Of a DNA stretch of 64,000 nucleotides, positions 1 to 8,800 are shown in pieces. The stretch's first letter is position 1, and each line of letters opens with the position of its first letter. The stretch lies in assembly GCF_016653405.1 (NCBI RefSeq), contig NZ_NHSN01000025.1:248001-312000 (forward strand), in the 5' to 3' direction. A program made the translations under genes and the position numbers. The notes beneath the pieces are model-generated. The model had not been told where the DNA came from and did no database searches. It saw only the letters and a program-made list of their open reading frames with translations. This DNA comes from Halorhodospira halophila. Its GTDB lineage: Bacteria > Pseudomonadota > Gammaproteobacteria > Nitrococcales > Halorhodospiraceae.

Positions 1-2
1 GT

Positions 3-413
3 GGCGGACTGCTCTACCTGTGCCGGCAGCTCCACACCCACGATGGCTATCACGCCATGGCTGGTGTTTTCCCGGTGGACGCCGAGATGACCGACCGGCC
101 CCAGGGGCACGGATACATGACGCTGCACGCCTCGCCGCAGGCCCCGTGGAACCCGGGGACCGGGACGGCCGGGATCCCGGCCCACGAATTCCATTACTCC
201 CGACTCCGCGCGCCTCTGCCACAGGAACTGCCGTGCGCCTACCTCGTTGATCGCGGCCAGGGCCTGGGCGGGGGCCGGGACGGCCTGGTCACCGGCAACA
301 CCCTGGCCTCGTACGCCCACCTGCGCCATACGTGGGCCACGCCATGGGCCGAGCGCTTCGTGGACTTCGTCCGCGCGCAGCGGTCCGGTGCAGCATGCGC
401 CGCCCCAGGGTGA
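3..413 (+). CDS. C-terminal part of a CbiA/CobB-family cobyrinate (or siroheme) amidase, 5'-truncated by the window
   Basis: The frame is open from the first bases and encodes the last ~136 residues of a glutamine-amidotransferase-type amidase. It opens with GGLLYL, the strand that directly follows the catalytic Cys in CobB/CbiA enzymes (the Cys itself lies outside the window). It continues with HGYMTL, the HEFHYSR signature (around base 185-205) and a closing TPWAERFVDFVR segment, all typical of the class I amidotransferase domain of cobyrinate a,c-diamide synthase. The family amidates carboxyl groups of corrinoids using glutamine and ATP. In purple sulfur bacteria a paralogue, DsrN, amidates siroheme for reverse dissimilatory sulfite reductase, and the neighbouring sulfur transporters make DsrN a real alternative. 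The visible part cannot decide between them. Family assignment is firm; substrate is open. Confidence 0.85.
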   Translation, partial: GGLLYLCRQLHTHDGYHAMAGVFPVDAEMTDRPQGHGYMTLHASPQAPWNPGTGTAGIPAHEFHYSRLRAPLPQELPCAYLVDRGQGLGGGRDGLVTGNTLASYAHLRHTWATPWAERFVDFVRAQRSGAACAAPG

Positions 414-436
414 CGTTTGCGTCAGATCAATTTTTT
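411..436 (+). terminator. Weak intrinsic terminator after the amidase gene
   Basis: The amidase stop codon begins a small stem (TGACG, loop TTTG, CGTCA at 411-424), followed by GATCAA and a run of six T at 431-436. The stem is only 5 bp and the T-run is offset, so termination is plausible but weak. Confidence 0.35.
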
Positions 437-449
437 CGCCTTCCCCCCC

Positions 450-487
450 TTTATTCCGGACGTGCTGATGAATATAGTCTGAATATA
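450..487 (+). promoter_or_regulatory. Candidate promoter with tandem TGAATATA repeats before the histidine kinase
   Basis: An AT-rich island stands out in the GC-rich background. TTTATT (450-455), a 17-base spacer and TATAGT (473-478) resemble a sigma-70 promoter. The octamer TGAATATA occurs twice, at 469-476 and 480-487, with an 11-base period (one helical turn, same face), overlapping the -10. This arrangement would suit cooperative binding of a regulator. Which protein binds is unknown. Confidence 0.4.
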
Positions 488-594
488 TGAGGCAGATAGC
501 CGCGGACTTTCTGCGGCGAAAAAAACAGCAACGGCCCTAATAAAAACAAGGACTTACGTTCCAAAGGGCCCCCGGTTGAACGTCAGGAGGAGAC

Positions 595-2022
595 ATGTAC
601 GCCGGGAGAGATGCGGACCCAACCGGCCTGCGCCGGCAACGGGCGGCGCGCACTATCGAGCCCCCCAACGCACGGGAGCCCCACGGGCATGGATTCCACG
701 AGGGACCCGGCGGCTCCAGCCGCTGGCGGCCGCTGCGCCGGTTGCGGACCCTCCCGACCCCCACACACTACCCCGATACGCCGCATGCCTCCGCATCCTC
801 AGCCACCGAGCAGGAAGCCCTGCACCTGCTCAGCGCCCTGGGCGTAGTGGCGGCGCAGGCCCGCGACCTCGATGAACTGCTCGAGCACGGCCTGGCACGA
901 CTCATCGAGCAGACGGGGGCCGCCGCGGCCGCCGTGCGCCTCTTCGACGAGCAGGGTTATCTGCGCCTGGTCGAGGCCAACGGACTCAACGCCGGCTTCA
1001 TCGACGCCGAGCGTCGTCAGCCGGCGGAGGGCTGCCCCTGCGCCATCGCCGGAGAACGCACCGCTGTGCAGTTCCGCGGCGACCTGCGTCAGTGCATCCG
1101 GCGCAGCGGCTGCAACCCGCTGCCGAACCGACCACAGCTGGCCATGCTGGCGGTACCGATTCTCGATCCGGGCGGCAACGGCGTTGGCATCTACAACCTG
1201 TACTTCGAACCGCACGAAGCACAGCGCTGGATGCACCCGCCGCGCATGCTGGAGTGGATCGGCCGTCAGCTCGGCGCGGCCATCGCCCGGATCCGCGAAG
1301 AGTACCGCACCCATCACAGCGCGCTGCAGGAGGAGCGCAACCTCCTCGCCCACGAACTACACGACACGGTCGCCCAGGAGGTGGCCACGCTGCGCCTGCG
1401 GGTCCGGCAGCTGGAGGAACGGGTCAGCAGCGGAGCCGACACCGAGGCCCTGCTCGCCCCGCTGGAGGATCTGCGCACCCGGCTCGACCACACCAACGAC
1501 CAGGTCCGGACGGTGATGCAGCAGTTCCGCACGCAGGCGTTGGGCACGCCGCTGGAGACGGCCCTGAGCCGACTGGTCAACCGGTTCAGCCGGGACAGCG
1601 GCATCGAGGTCCGACTGATCCACCGCTGGCCGGAGCTGGCCCTCGGCGAGCGCGAGCAGCTGCACATCCACCGCATTGTCGAGGAAGCCCTGTCCAACGC
1701 CTGGCACCACGGCGGCGCCCGCAATGTCCGCCTGCAGCTGGAGACCCCCGGCGGTGACCTCTGCCTGCTGATCGAGGACGACGGCGGCGGCTTCGTGGTG
1801 GACGAGGTACCCGATTCGGACCCGACCCAGCCCCGCGGACACGGCCTGCGGGGGATGCGCGAGCGCGCCCGGCACCTGGGGGCGATCCTGAGCGTGGAGA
1901 GCGAGCCGGGCCAGGGCACTGCCATCCATCTGCGCCTGCCGCAGCCGCAGCGCCTGACGTGGACCACCAAGAGCCTTCACCAAGCGGGGTTCAACGACCA
2001 TGCGTATCCTGCTTGTCGATGA
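595..2022 (+). CDS. Soluble NarX-like sensor histidine kinase with a cysteine-bearing GAF domain
   Basis: A cytoplasmic two-component sensor of 475 residues. No hydrophobic segment is long enough for a membrane helix. Residues 1-70 are a Pro/Arg-rich tail and about 80-235 form a GAF-like domain. A HisKA_3 dimerisation helix follows with HELHD (phosphoacceptor His256), then an HATPase_c domain with an N-box near 363-372 and glycine boxes near 396 and 416. This is the NarX/NarQ/DegS class. The GAF domain holds a cysteine group, C147-x-C149, C167 and C173, which could bind a metal, Fe-S cluster or haem, or act as a thiol switch. The start is fixed by an AGGAGG Shine-Dalgarno 5 bases upstream. 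The 3' end overlaps the response regulator by 23 bases, so the pair is co-translated. The signal is unknown; redox, nitrate and sulfur species are all possible. Confidence 0.85.
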   Translation: MYAGRDADPTGLRRQRAARTIEPPNAREPHGHGFHEGPGGSSRWRPLRRLRTLPTPTHYPDTPHASASSATEQEALHLLSALGVVAAQARDLDELLEHGLARLIEQTGAAAAAVRLFDEQGYLRLVEANGLNAGFIDAERRQPAEGCPCAIAGERTAVQFRGDLRQCIRRSGCNPLPNRPQLAMLAVPILDPGGNGVGIYNLYFEPHEAQRWMHPPRMLEWIGRQLGAAIARIREEYRTHHSALQEERNLLAHELHDTVAQEVATLRLRVRQLEERVSSGADTEALLAPLEDLRTRLDHTNDQVRTVMQQFRTQALGTPLETALSRLVNRFSRDSGIEVRLIHRWPELALGEREQLHIHRIVEEALSNAWHHGGARNVRLQLETPGGDLCLLIEDDGGGFVVDEVPDSDPTQPRGHGLRGMRERARHLGAILSVESEPGQGTAIHLRLPQPQRLTWTTKSLHQAGFNDHAYPACR

Positions 2023-2656
2023 TCATCAGCTCTTCCGCGCCGCGCTGCAGGAGCTGCTCAACGCCCAGGGGCTGACCACCGCGAGCGGCTCCGGCCAGGA
2101 CGACGTGCTCGCCCTGGTGGCTTCGTTCGGACCCGATCTGGTGCTGCTCGATCTGCGCATGCCCGGACAGGACGGGCTGACGGTCCTGCGGCGGATCCAC
2201 GATCAGCACCCCGGGCTGCCGGTGGTGATGCTCACCGGCAGCGAGGAGGAGCGCGACTTGTTCGACTGCCTGCGCGCCGGGGCGCAGGGGTACCTGCTCA
2301 AACACAACGACCCCGATTACCTGATCTCCGCCTTGCACCAGGCCACCGACGGTAAGATCGCCGTGGCGCCCCAACTGACCGACACCCTGGCGCGGGCCCT
2401 GGGGCAGCCGCCTGATCAGCGAGCCGACGACACCCCGCCGGACCCCTTCGCCGGCCTCACCCCGAGGGAACGGGACATCCTCGAACGCCTGGCCGCCGGC
2501 GAGAGCAACAAGGTCATCGCCCGGCACCTGGGAATCTCCGACGGGACCGTCAAGCTTCATGTCAAATCGGTGCTGCGCAAGCTCGGCGTCCACTCCCGGG
2601 TTGAGGCGGCTATCAAGGCCGTGGACTTCGGGCTGACCCGTCGCCCCACCACCTGA
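2000..2656 (+). CDS. NarL/FixJ-family response regulator
   Basis: The 218-residue partner of the overlapping kinase. The receiver domain (1-120) has the acidic pair D7/D8, phosphoacceptor D51 in LLDLRMPG, T79 and K101. The LuxR-type helix-turn-helix (about 150-212) carries the usual LTPRERDILERLAAG start and a recognition helix in GISDGTVKLHVKSVLRKL. It should bind DNA as a phosphorylated dimer. Likely targets are nearby genes, possibly its own promoter with the TGAATATA repeats or the sulfur transporters downstream; this is inference from position only. Overlap with the kinase implies obligate pairing. Confidence 0.9.
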   Translation: MRILLVDDHQLFRAALQELLNAQGLTTASGSGQDDVLALVASFGPDLVLLDLRMPGQDGLTVLRRIHDQHPGLPVVMLTGSEEERDLFDCLRAGAQGYLLKHNDPDYLISALHQATDGKIAVAPQLTDTLARALGQPPDQRADDTPPDPFAGLTPRERDILERLAAGESNKVIARHLGISDGTVKLHVKSVLRKLGVHSRVEAAIKAVDFGLTRRPTT

Positions 2657-2678
2657 GACGCCACCTCGGCTACCCTCT

Positions 2679-2692
2679 CCCCCGCGCGGGGG
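2679..2692. terminator. Short GC hairpin after the response regulator
   Basis: CCCCC-GCGC-GGGGG at 2679-2692 is a self-complementary hairpin 22 bases after the regulator stop. It has no U-tract, so it is a poor terminator candidate. The rest of the 2657-2830 gap holds GC-rich sequence with no clear promoter. Confidence 0.25.
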
Positions 2693-2830
2693 GCCGTTCA
2701 GCGACTGCAGTCCCCCGTTTGGGATATTCCGGGCAACGCTTGCACGCTGAAGAATGTGCCGGGCAGAGACGCAGACCGCCCGGCGCCGCCGGGCTGCCCT
2801 CCTGAACCGACGCTGAAGGGTCGCACAGTT

Positions 2831-4096
2831 ATGGTCTTCGATTCCTTTATCGCAGCGCACTGGACGATGCTCGGCACCGTCTTCGCCATCGCGGTGGTCC
2901 TCGGTGCCGTCGTCAACAAGAGCAACTTCTGCACGATGGGCGCCGTCTCCGACATCGTGAACATGCAGGACTGGCAGCGGATGCGCATGTGGATCCTGAT
3001 CATCGCCGTGGCGATCCTCGGCGTGGGGCTGCTCGAGCCACTGGGGCTGATCAATGCCGACGAGAGCATGCCACCATATCGCAGCGCCGACTTCGCCTGG
3101 GCCGGCTACCTCGTCGGCGGCCTGCTCTTCGGCATCGGCATGACCCTGGGCAGCGGCTGCGGCAACAAGACCGTGGTGCGCATCGGCGCCGGCAACCTCA
3201 AGTCGCTATTCGTGGCCGCGATCCTGGGCACGGTGGCCTTTTTCATGGTCAATCCCCTGCCGCTGGTCGACGCCTCGCTGCGCGATCTGCTCTTCGGATG
3301 GGTCCAGGCGACGGCCCTGTCCCACAGCCACGGCCAGGACCTGGGCAGCGCCATCGCCGGCGAGGCGGGGCACTGGGTGCGGCCGCTCCTGGCCCTGTTC
3401 ATCGGCGGCGCCCTGCTCTACGCCGTGCTGCGGGTGACCGGCTTCCGCCGGGACCGCAACGCCGTCTCCGGGGCCCTGATCATCGGCGCCTGCATCGTCG
3501 CGGTCTGGACGGTGACCAGCAACGTCTACGTGGCCGACGAGATGGGTCAGCGGGATACCCTGCAGACCTACGCCACAGACTGGGACTTCCACCACCCCGA
3601 CACCGACACCGGCCGCCCGGAGAGCACCCGCTGGCTGGCACCGCAGGGGGTCAACTTCGTTGGTCCGCTGGTGCAGAGCACCGAATACACCGCCAGCGGC
3701 TTCGATCCGGCACTGGTCACCGTGGGCGTGATGGTCATCGGCGGCGTAATCCTCGGCTCTTTCCTTTGGGCCCTGATCAGCCGCAGCTTCCGCTTTGAGT
3801 GGTTCGCCGACCGCCAGGACTTCAACCGCCACCTCAGCGGTGGCGTCCTCATGGGCATCGGCGGCCCCCTGGCAATGGGGTGCACCTTCGGCCAGGGCAT
3901 CACCGGCATGTCCACTCTGGCCCTGAGCGCACCGCTGGCCCTGGGCGGACTGATCCTGGGCAGTGCCCTAACCATGAAGGTCCAGTACTACAAGCTCCTC
4001 TACGAAGACGAGGCGACCTTCGGCAAGGCCTTGGTCACCGGCTTGGTGGACCTGCGCCTGTTACCGGCATCGCTGAGGCAACTCGATGCGCTTTGA
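2831..4096 (+). CDS. YeeE/YedE-family sulfur (thiosulfate) transporter
   Basis: A 421-residue inner-membrane protein with about ten hydrophobic segments, in the Sulf_transp (YeeE/YedE) family. Three family cysteines sit in the expected settings: C34 in NKSNFCTMG, C110 in LGSGCGNKT and C351 in AMGCTFGQG. In the structurally studied thiosulfate transporter YeeE, equivalent cysteines relay the substrate through the membrane. A longer in-frame start exists at 2756, but 2831 is preferred because hydrophobic sequence begins there and GAAGGG lies about 10 bases upstream. Its 3' end overlaps the SulP gene by 11 bases, so the two are one unit for sulfur-compound movement. In a sulfur oxidiser the physiological cargo could be thiosulfate or another sulfane-sulfur species. 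Confidence 0.85.
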   Translation: MVFDSFIAAHWTMLGTVFAIAVVLGAVVNKSNFCTMGAVSDIVNMQDWQRMRMWILIIAVAILGVGLLEPLGLINADESMPPYRSADFAWAGYLVGGLLFGIGMTLGSGCGNKTVVRIGAGNLKSLFVAAILGTVAFFMVNPLPLVDASLRDLLFGWVQATALSHSHGQDLGSAIAGEAGHWVRPLLALFIGGALLYAVLRVTGFRRDRNAVSGALIIGACIVAVWTVTSNVYVADEMGQRDTLQTYATDWDFHHPDTDTGRPESTRWLAPQGVNFVGPLVQSTEYTASGFDPALVTVGVMVIGGVILGSFLWALISRSFRFEWFADRQDFNRHLSGGVLMGIGGPLAMGCTFGQGITGMSTLALSAPLALGGLILGSALTMKVQYYKLLYEDEATFGKALVTGLVDLRLLPASLRQLDAL

Positions 4097-5846
4097 CGGC
4101 AGCGGGCGGTGGGCCCCCGCCCGCCGCCTGATCCCCTGTCGCGAGTGGCCCCGTCCAACCCCGGCGAGCATCCGGGCCGACCTGATCGCCGGCATCGCCG
4201 TGGCGCTGGTGCTCATCCCCCAGTCCATGGCGTATGCGGCGCTGGCCGGTATGCCGCCCTACTACGGCCTGTACGCTGCCTTCCTGCCGGTGATCGTCGC
4301 AGCCGTATGGGGCTCCTCGCCGCAGCTGGCTACCGGCCCGGTCGCTGTAGTGGCCCTGCTAACGGCCTCGGCACTGACCCCGCTGGCCGAGCCGGGCAGC
4401 GGCGAGTTCATCACCCTGGCTATCGCCCTCGCCTTCCTGGTCGGCGTGATCCAACTGGTGCTCGGACTCTTCTCCCTGGGCACTCTGGTGAACTTTCTCG
4501 CCCACCCGGTCATCCTGGGCTTCACCAACGCCGCTGCCATCGTCATCGCCCTGTCCCAGGTCAACGACCTGCTCGGCGTTCCCTTGGACCGCGACGCCGG
4601 AATGCTGGTGGCCTTCGCCGACGTCCTCGGTCGGCTGGAGAATGCTCATCTGCCCACGCTGGCTATGGGGCTCGGCGCGCTGGCTCTGATGCTCGCCGCC
4701 CGGCGCTGGCTGCCGCGGATCCCCGGCGTCCTGCTGGCAGTGGCCGTCGGCGTGCCGGTGAGCTACCTGGTGGGGTTTGAAGACCTCGGCGGGGCCGTGG
4801 TGGGTACGGTGCCCGAGGGCCTGCCCGCGCCCGCGCTGCCCGAGCTGAGCTGGGACCTGGTGGTCACCCTGCTCGGCACGGCGGCGGTGATCGCCCTGGT
4901 CGCCTTCATGGAGGCGATCTCCATCGCCAAGGCCCTGGCGACGCGTACCCGCGACCGCATCGATCCCAATCAGGAGCTGGTCGGCCAGGGGCTGTCCAAC
5001 CTCACCGCCAGCGTTTTCCAGGCCTTCCCGGTCAGCGGCTCGTTCTCGCGCAGCGCGGTGAACCACGACAGCGGAGCCCGCAGCGGCCTGGCCTCGGTCT
5101 TCACGGCGGCGCTGGTGGGCCTGACCCTGCTTTTCCTCACCCCGCTGCTCCACCACCTGCCCGAGGCAATCCTGGCGGCGATCATCATCATGGCGGTGAT
5201 CGGACTGGTGAACATCCGGGCCCTGGTACAGACCTGGCACACCCACCGCCATGACGGTATCGCCGCGCTGGTGACCTTCGGCGGGACCCTGATCTTTGCC
5301 CCCCACCTCGACTACGGCATCCTCCTCGGCGCCGGGCTGGCGATCGTGCTCTACCTGCTGCGCACCATGCGCCCACGGGTGGTTATCCTCTCGCGCCACC
5401 CGGAGGACGGAGCGCTGCGCGACGCACGCTTTTTCGACCTGCCCGAGAGCGAGCACATCGCGGCGCTGCGCTTCGACGGGCCACTCTATTTCGCCAATGT
5501 CGGCCACCTGGAGGACACGGTGCTGCAGATCAACAACGAGCACCCGCAGGCGCGCTTCCTGCTGCTCGTCGCCGACGGCATCACCTCCATCGACTCCTCC
5601 GGGGTGGAGAGCCTGCACGGGCTGCGGGAGCGGCTTGACGACAATGGCGTGACCCTGGTGCTGGCCGGGGTCAAGCTTCAGGTCCGGGAGGTGATGCAGC
5701 GCGCCGGGCTGGAGACCGAGATCGGCGCGGAGAACATCTTCCGCCACGAGGACGACGCCATCGAGGCCATCCACCAGCGGATCGATGACCCGACCTTCGA
5801 TCCAGCCCGGTGCCCCCTGGCACCGCAACGGGGCGCCGCAGTCTGA
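4086..5846 (+). CDS. SulP-family anion permease with STAS domain
   Basis: A 586-residue inner-membrane transporter. The N-terminal transmembrane domain carries the SulP hallmarks (IPQSMAYAALAGMPPYYGLYA near residues 40-60; ATGPVAVVALL; NLTASVFQAFPVSGSFSRSAVN). The C-terminal ~130 residues form a cytoplasmic STAS domain, with TSIDSSGVESL as the conserved loop. SulP proteins carry sulfate, bicarbonate or other anions, and the sequence alone does not fix the substrate. Translational coupling to a YeeE-type transporter favours sulfate, for export of the end product or for uptake. The start at 4086 lies inside the end of the preceding gene; the stop codon sits in the loop of a GC hairpin. Confidence 0.9.
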   Translation: MRFDGSGRWAPARRLIPCREWPRPTPASIRADLIAGIAVALVLIPQSMAYAALAGMPPYYGLYAAFLPVIVAAVWGSSPQLATGPVAVVALLTASALTPLAEPGSGEFITLAIALAFLVGVIQLVLGLFSLGTLVNFLAHPVILGFTNAAAIVIALSQVNDLLGVPLDRDAGMLVAFADVLGRLENAHLPTLAMGLGALALMLAARRWLPRIPGVLLAVAVGVPVSYLVGFEDLGGAVVGTVPEGLPAPALPELSWDLVVTLLGTAAVIALVAFMEAISIAKALATRTRDRIDPNQELVGQGLSNLTASVFQAFPVSGSFSRSAVNHDSGARSGLASVFTAALVGLTLLFLTPLLHHLPEAILAAIIIMAVIGLVNIRALVQTWHTHRHDGIAALVTFGGTLIFAPHLDYGILLGAGLAIVLYLLRTMRPRVVILSRHPEDGALRDARFFDLPESEHIAALRFDGPLYFANVGHLEDTVLQINNEHPQARFLLLVADGITSIDSSGVESLHGLRERLDDNGVTLVLAGVKLQVREVMQRAGLETEIGAENIFRHEDDAIEAIHQRIDDPTFDPARCPLAPQRGAAV

Positions 5847-5857
5847 TGGCGCCCCGT
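5828..5857. terminator. Bidirectional GC stem-loop between sulP and tamB
   Basis: A perfect 10-bp stem, ACGGGGCGCC (5828-5837) pairing with GGCGCCCCGT (5848-5857), has a 10-base loop containing the SulP TGA. It lies between two convergent genes whose stops are 16 bases apart. No U-tract follows on either strand. Confidence 0.5.
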
Positions 5858-5861
5858 CACC

Positions 5862-8800
5862 TCAGTCGATATCGAAACGGTACATCAGGTCGAGGGCGCT
5901 ATCCTCACCGCTGACCGCCTCGAGGTAAAGCTGCCAGGTCAGGTAGTAGCGCAGGGTCACGGTATTCACCGGGCTGAACACGGCCACCCCGTACGCGACG
6001 TAGAGCCGCGGAGTGATGTACCCGGAGAGCACCACTTGGGCGTCCTCGCCCTCGCCGGCAGTGTCGATGTCGAAATCGCGTATACCCACCTGCTCGGCCG
6101 CCGCGGTGACCACGCCGGCGCCACCGTAAAGCCCGAGGGCCAGGGCCGCCGAGGCGAGCATTTCGTCGGTCCCGGGGCCCTCGGCCCCCATCGGCCGCCC
6201 CCGGATCAGGTAGGACAGGGCGTTCTCCTGGGACATGGTCGGCTCGCTGAACAGCGTGACCTGGGGCTCGTCAGCAAAGCCGCCGACGCGGATGCCGGCC
6301 GTTACCCGGTCACGCTCGATCCGCCGCACAGCCTCGATATCGAGCTGCGGCCGATCCAGCGGACCAGCAAACAGCACCAGCCCCCGCCGGATGGCCAAGC
6401 GCTGCCCGTAGGCACGGTACTCGCCATCCTCGACGCGCAGCTCGCCGTAAGCCTCGGTGGATCCATCCGGCTGCTGGAGCACACGCAAGGCCCCGCCGAG
6501 GCGCCCGCGCACCCCGAAGGCGGCAAGGGTGACCGCATCGCCGAGGGCCAGCTCCACATCCCCCTCTACCTGCCAGCCTTCGGGCATGGCGTCGGTCAGC
6601 GCCGGCGCCTCTTCGTCGCGGCGAACCACCACCACATCGCGCGAATGCCCTACCGCCCGGTCCGGAAGCTCGCGTATGGCGATGGCGCCCCGCGGCACCT
6701 GCACCTGTCCACCAACGCGCACCTGGCCCGGGCGCACTGCCAGGTTCAGCCGCGGACTGACCGCCAACTCGGCGAACGGGGGCACGTCCGCCCATAGCTC
6801 GTCCCCGTCCAGGCCCAGGTCCACGCGCCAGTCATCCCCGTTCCAGGCGGCGTCCCCCTGGATCCGCGCCTGGCCGTCGCCGACCCGGAAGCCGCCGCCG
6901 ATATCGGCCTGATCGCCGTCGAAAGCGACCCACAGCCCCAAGTCCTCCACACGGCTGGCGGACTGCGGCGCCGCTACGATGCCATCCCGCAGCTCGACCC
7001 GCCCGGCCAACCGCGGATCGCTGCGTGTACCGGTGAGCTGCGCCCGAGCATTGACCTCACCGGCCAGTTCGCTGAGATCGGGCACAAGGGGCCGGAAGAA
7101 GCCCACGCGCAGGCCGTCGACCCTCAGTTCGCCGGCAACGGCCTCACCGTCCGCACGCGGATCGCCGCGGACCCGGAGCGCCGCATTGCCCGCATCGGCG
7201 GCCTCAAAGTCGAGCTGGGCCTCCGCCTCGTCAGGGCTATAGCGCCCCTGGACAGCCAGGCGCTGATAATCGACGTCGCGAATCACCGGATCCCCATCGT
7301 CGAATTCGTCGTGTAGCGTCAGGGCCAGGCGCCCATCGAGGCTTTCCGCCCGGACCCGGGCGTCCACACCCTCCTCCGGGGTCCAGCGGACCGCGCCGTC
7401 CCCGGACAGGCCGCCCTCCCAGTCAACCCCGGCGGGGAGCCAAGGCTCTACCCAGGCCAGGTCGAAGCCCTCGAGGAGGAATCGCAGGTCGGCCCCCTCG
7501 GGGCCAGCGCGCACACCGTCGGGCAGCTGCAGGCGCGCGTCCCGGTAACGCCAGCACTGCGCCCCAAGTTCAAGCTCCTCGTCGGCATAGCGCATCGGGA
7601 AGGGAGCATCCAGGCGAACCCGGTGGTCGCGGAACTCGCCGCCGGCGTCCACGAGCAGACCACTCCAGCCGAATTCCGGTTGCCAGCCCCCGGCCACCCC
7701 CAGGTGGCCCTGCCCCTCGGGGGCGTGCAGGCGCACCCCTAAGTGGTGGGCGGCGCGGCTGCCGGTGGCGCGCATCTCGAGTTCGTCGACTCCCCCCTGG
7801 GGCAGCTCGATACCTCGGGCCTGCACGACGGCATCGCCCGGCTGCTGCGCCAGCGCCGGGACATCGGCCTGCCAGTCCAGGGCATCGATGTGGTAGGCGT
7901 CGTAGCGCAGCCCGCGCCCACGGCCGGCACTTTCGATATCCAGGGCGTCGGGGGCGCCGCGAACCCGTGCATGAGCCTCCAGGGCGCCGCCCAGACGCTC
8001 GTCCAACGCGCCGAGATCAGACAGCCGGGCGCGTAGCTCTACATCCCAGGTCTCCGCCAGGGCACCGTCCAGCAAGACCTCCCCACCATCGACCCGCGCC
8101 TCGATGCCGCTCAGGCGCCAGACCTCGTCCAGGGTGTGCTCGCCACGGCCGCGGACGGCCACCGCGCGCCCGTGCAGCTCGCCACTCAGGCCGGGGGTAT
8201 CGATGGTCAACGCCCACCCCTCCCCGCCGGCCTGACCGCGGACGCTGAGCGGTCCGCTCACCCCTTGCGGGGCCTGCGGCCATTCCAGCGACGGATCCAA
8301 GGCGACAGCCTCGGCGGTCACGTCCCAACGCACCCCGTCGGCGTCCCAGCCGAGCCGCGCCTGCCCTTCGAGCTCGCCGCCGAGCAGCTCACCCCGCAAA
8401 TCGGTAAGACGCGCCCCCTCGGCATCAACCTCGAACCGGCTGCGCCAGTACCCGCGGGGCACGTGCTCACCGGTCAGATCGGTGTCCAGGGTGCCGCGCA
8501 GGCCGTCGAGATCCCCCTCGGCAGTCAGGTTCAGCCCTTCGGCGGCCACGACCCCCCGGGTATCCAGGGGCCAGCCGCCATCCAGATCCTCGGTCTCGAT
8601 CCGCAGAGGCAGCTGCGGATCGAGCGGCTGGATATCCAGATCGATCGCGCCGCTGACCGGCCCAGCCAGGGTGCTGGTCACCCGCAACGCCGCCACGCTG
8701 CCACCGAACCGCGAGGCGAAACGGAGACGTTCCGGCAGCCCGGGGGCTGCCGCTGTGCCGCGCACAAACAGGGACAGCGGATAGCTCTCGGCGGTATGCA

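Noticed and set aside
500-527. GCCGC...GCGGC hairpin followed by an A-run as a terminator
   Set aside because: On the plus strand it is followed by A, not T; on the minus strand the T-run precedes the stem. Neither orientation fits an intrinsic terminator.
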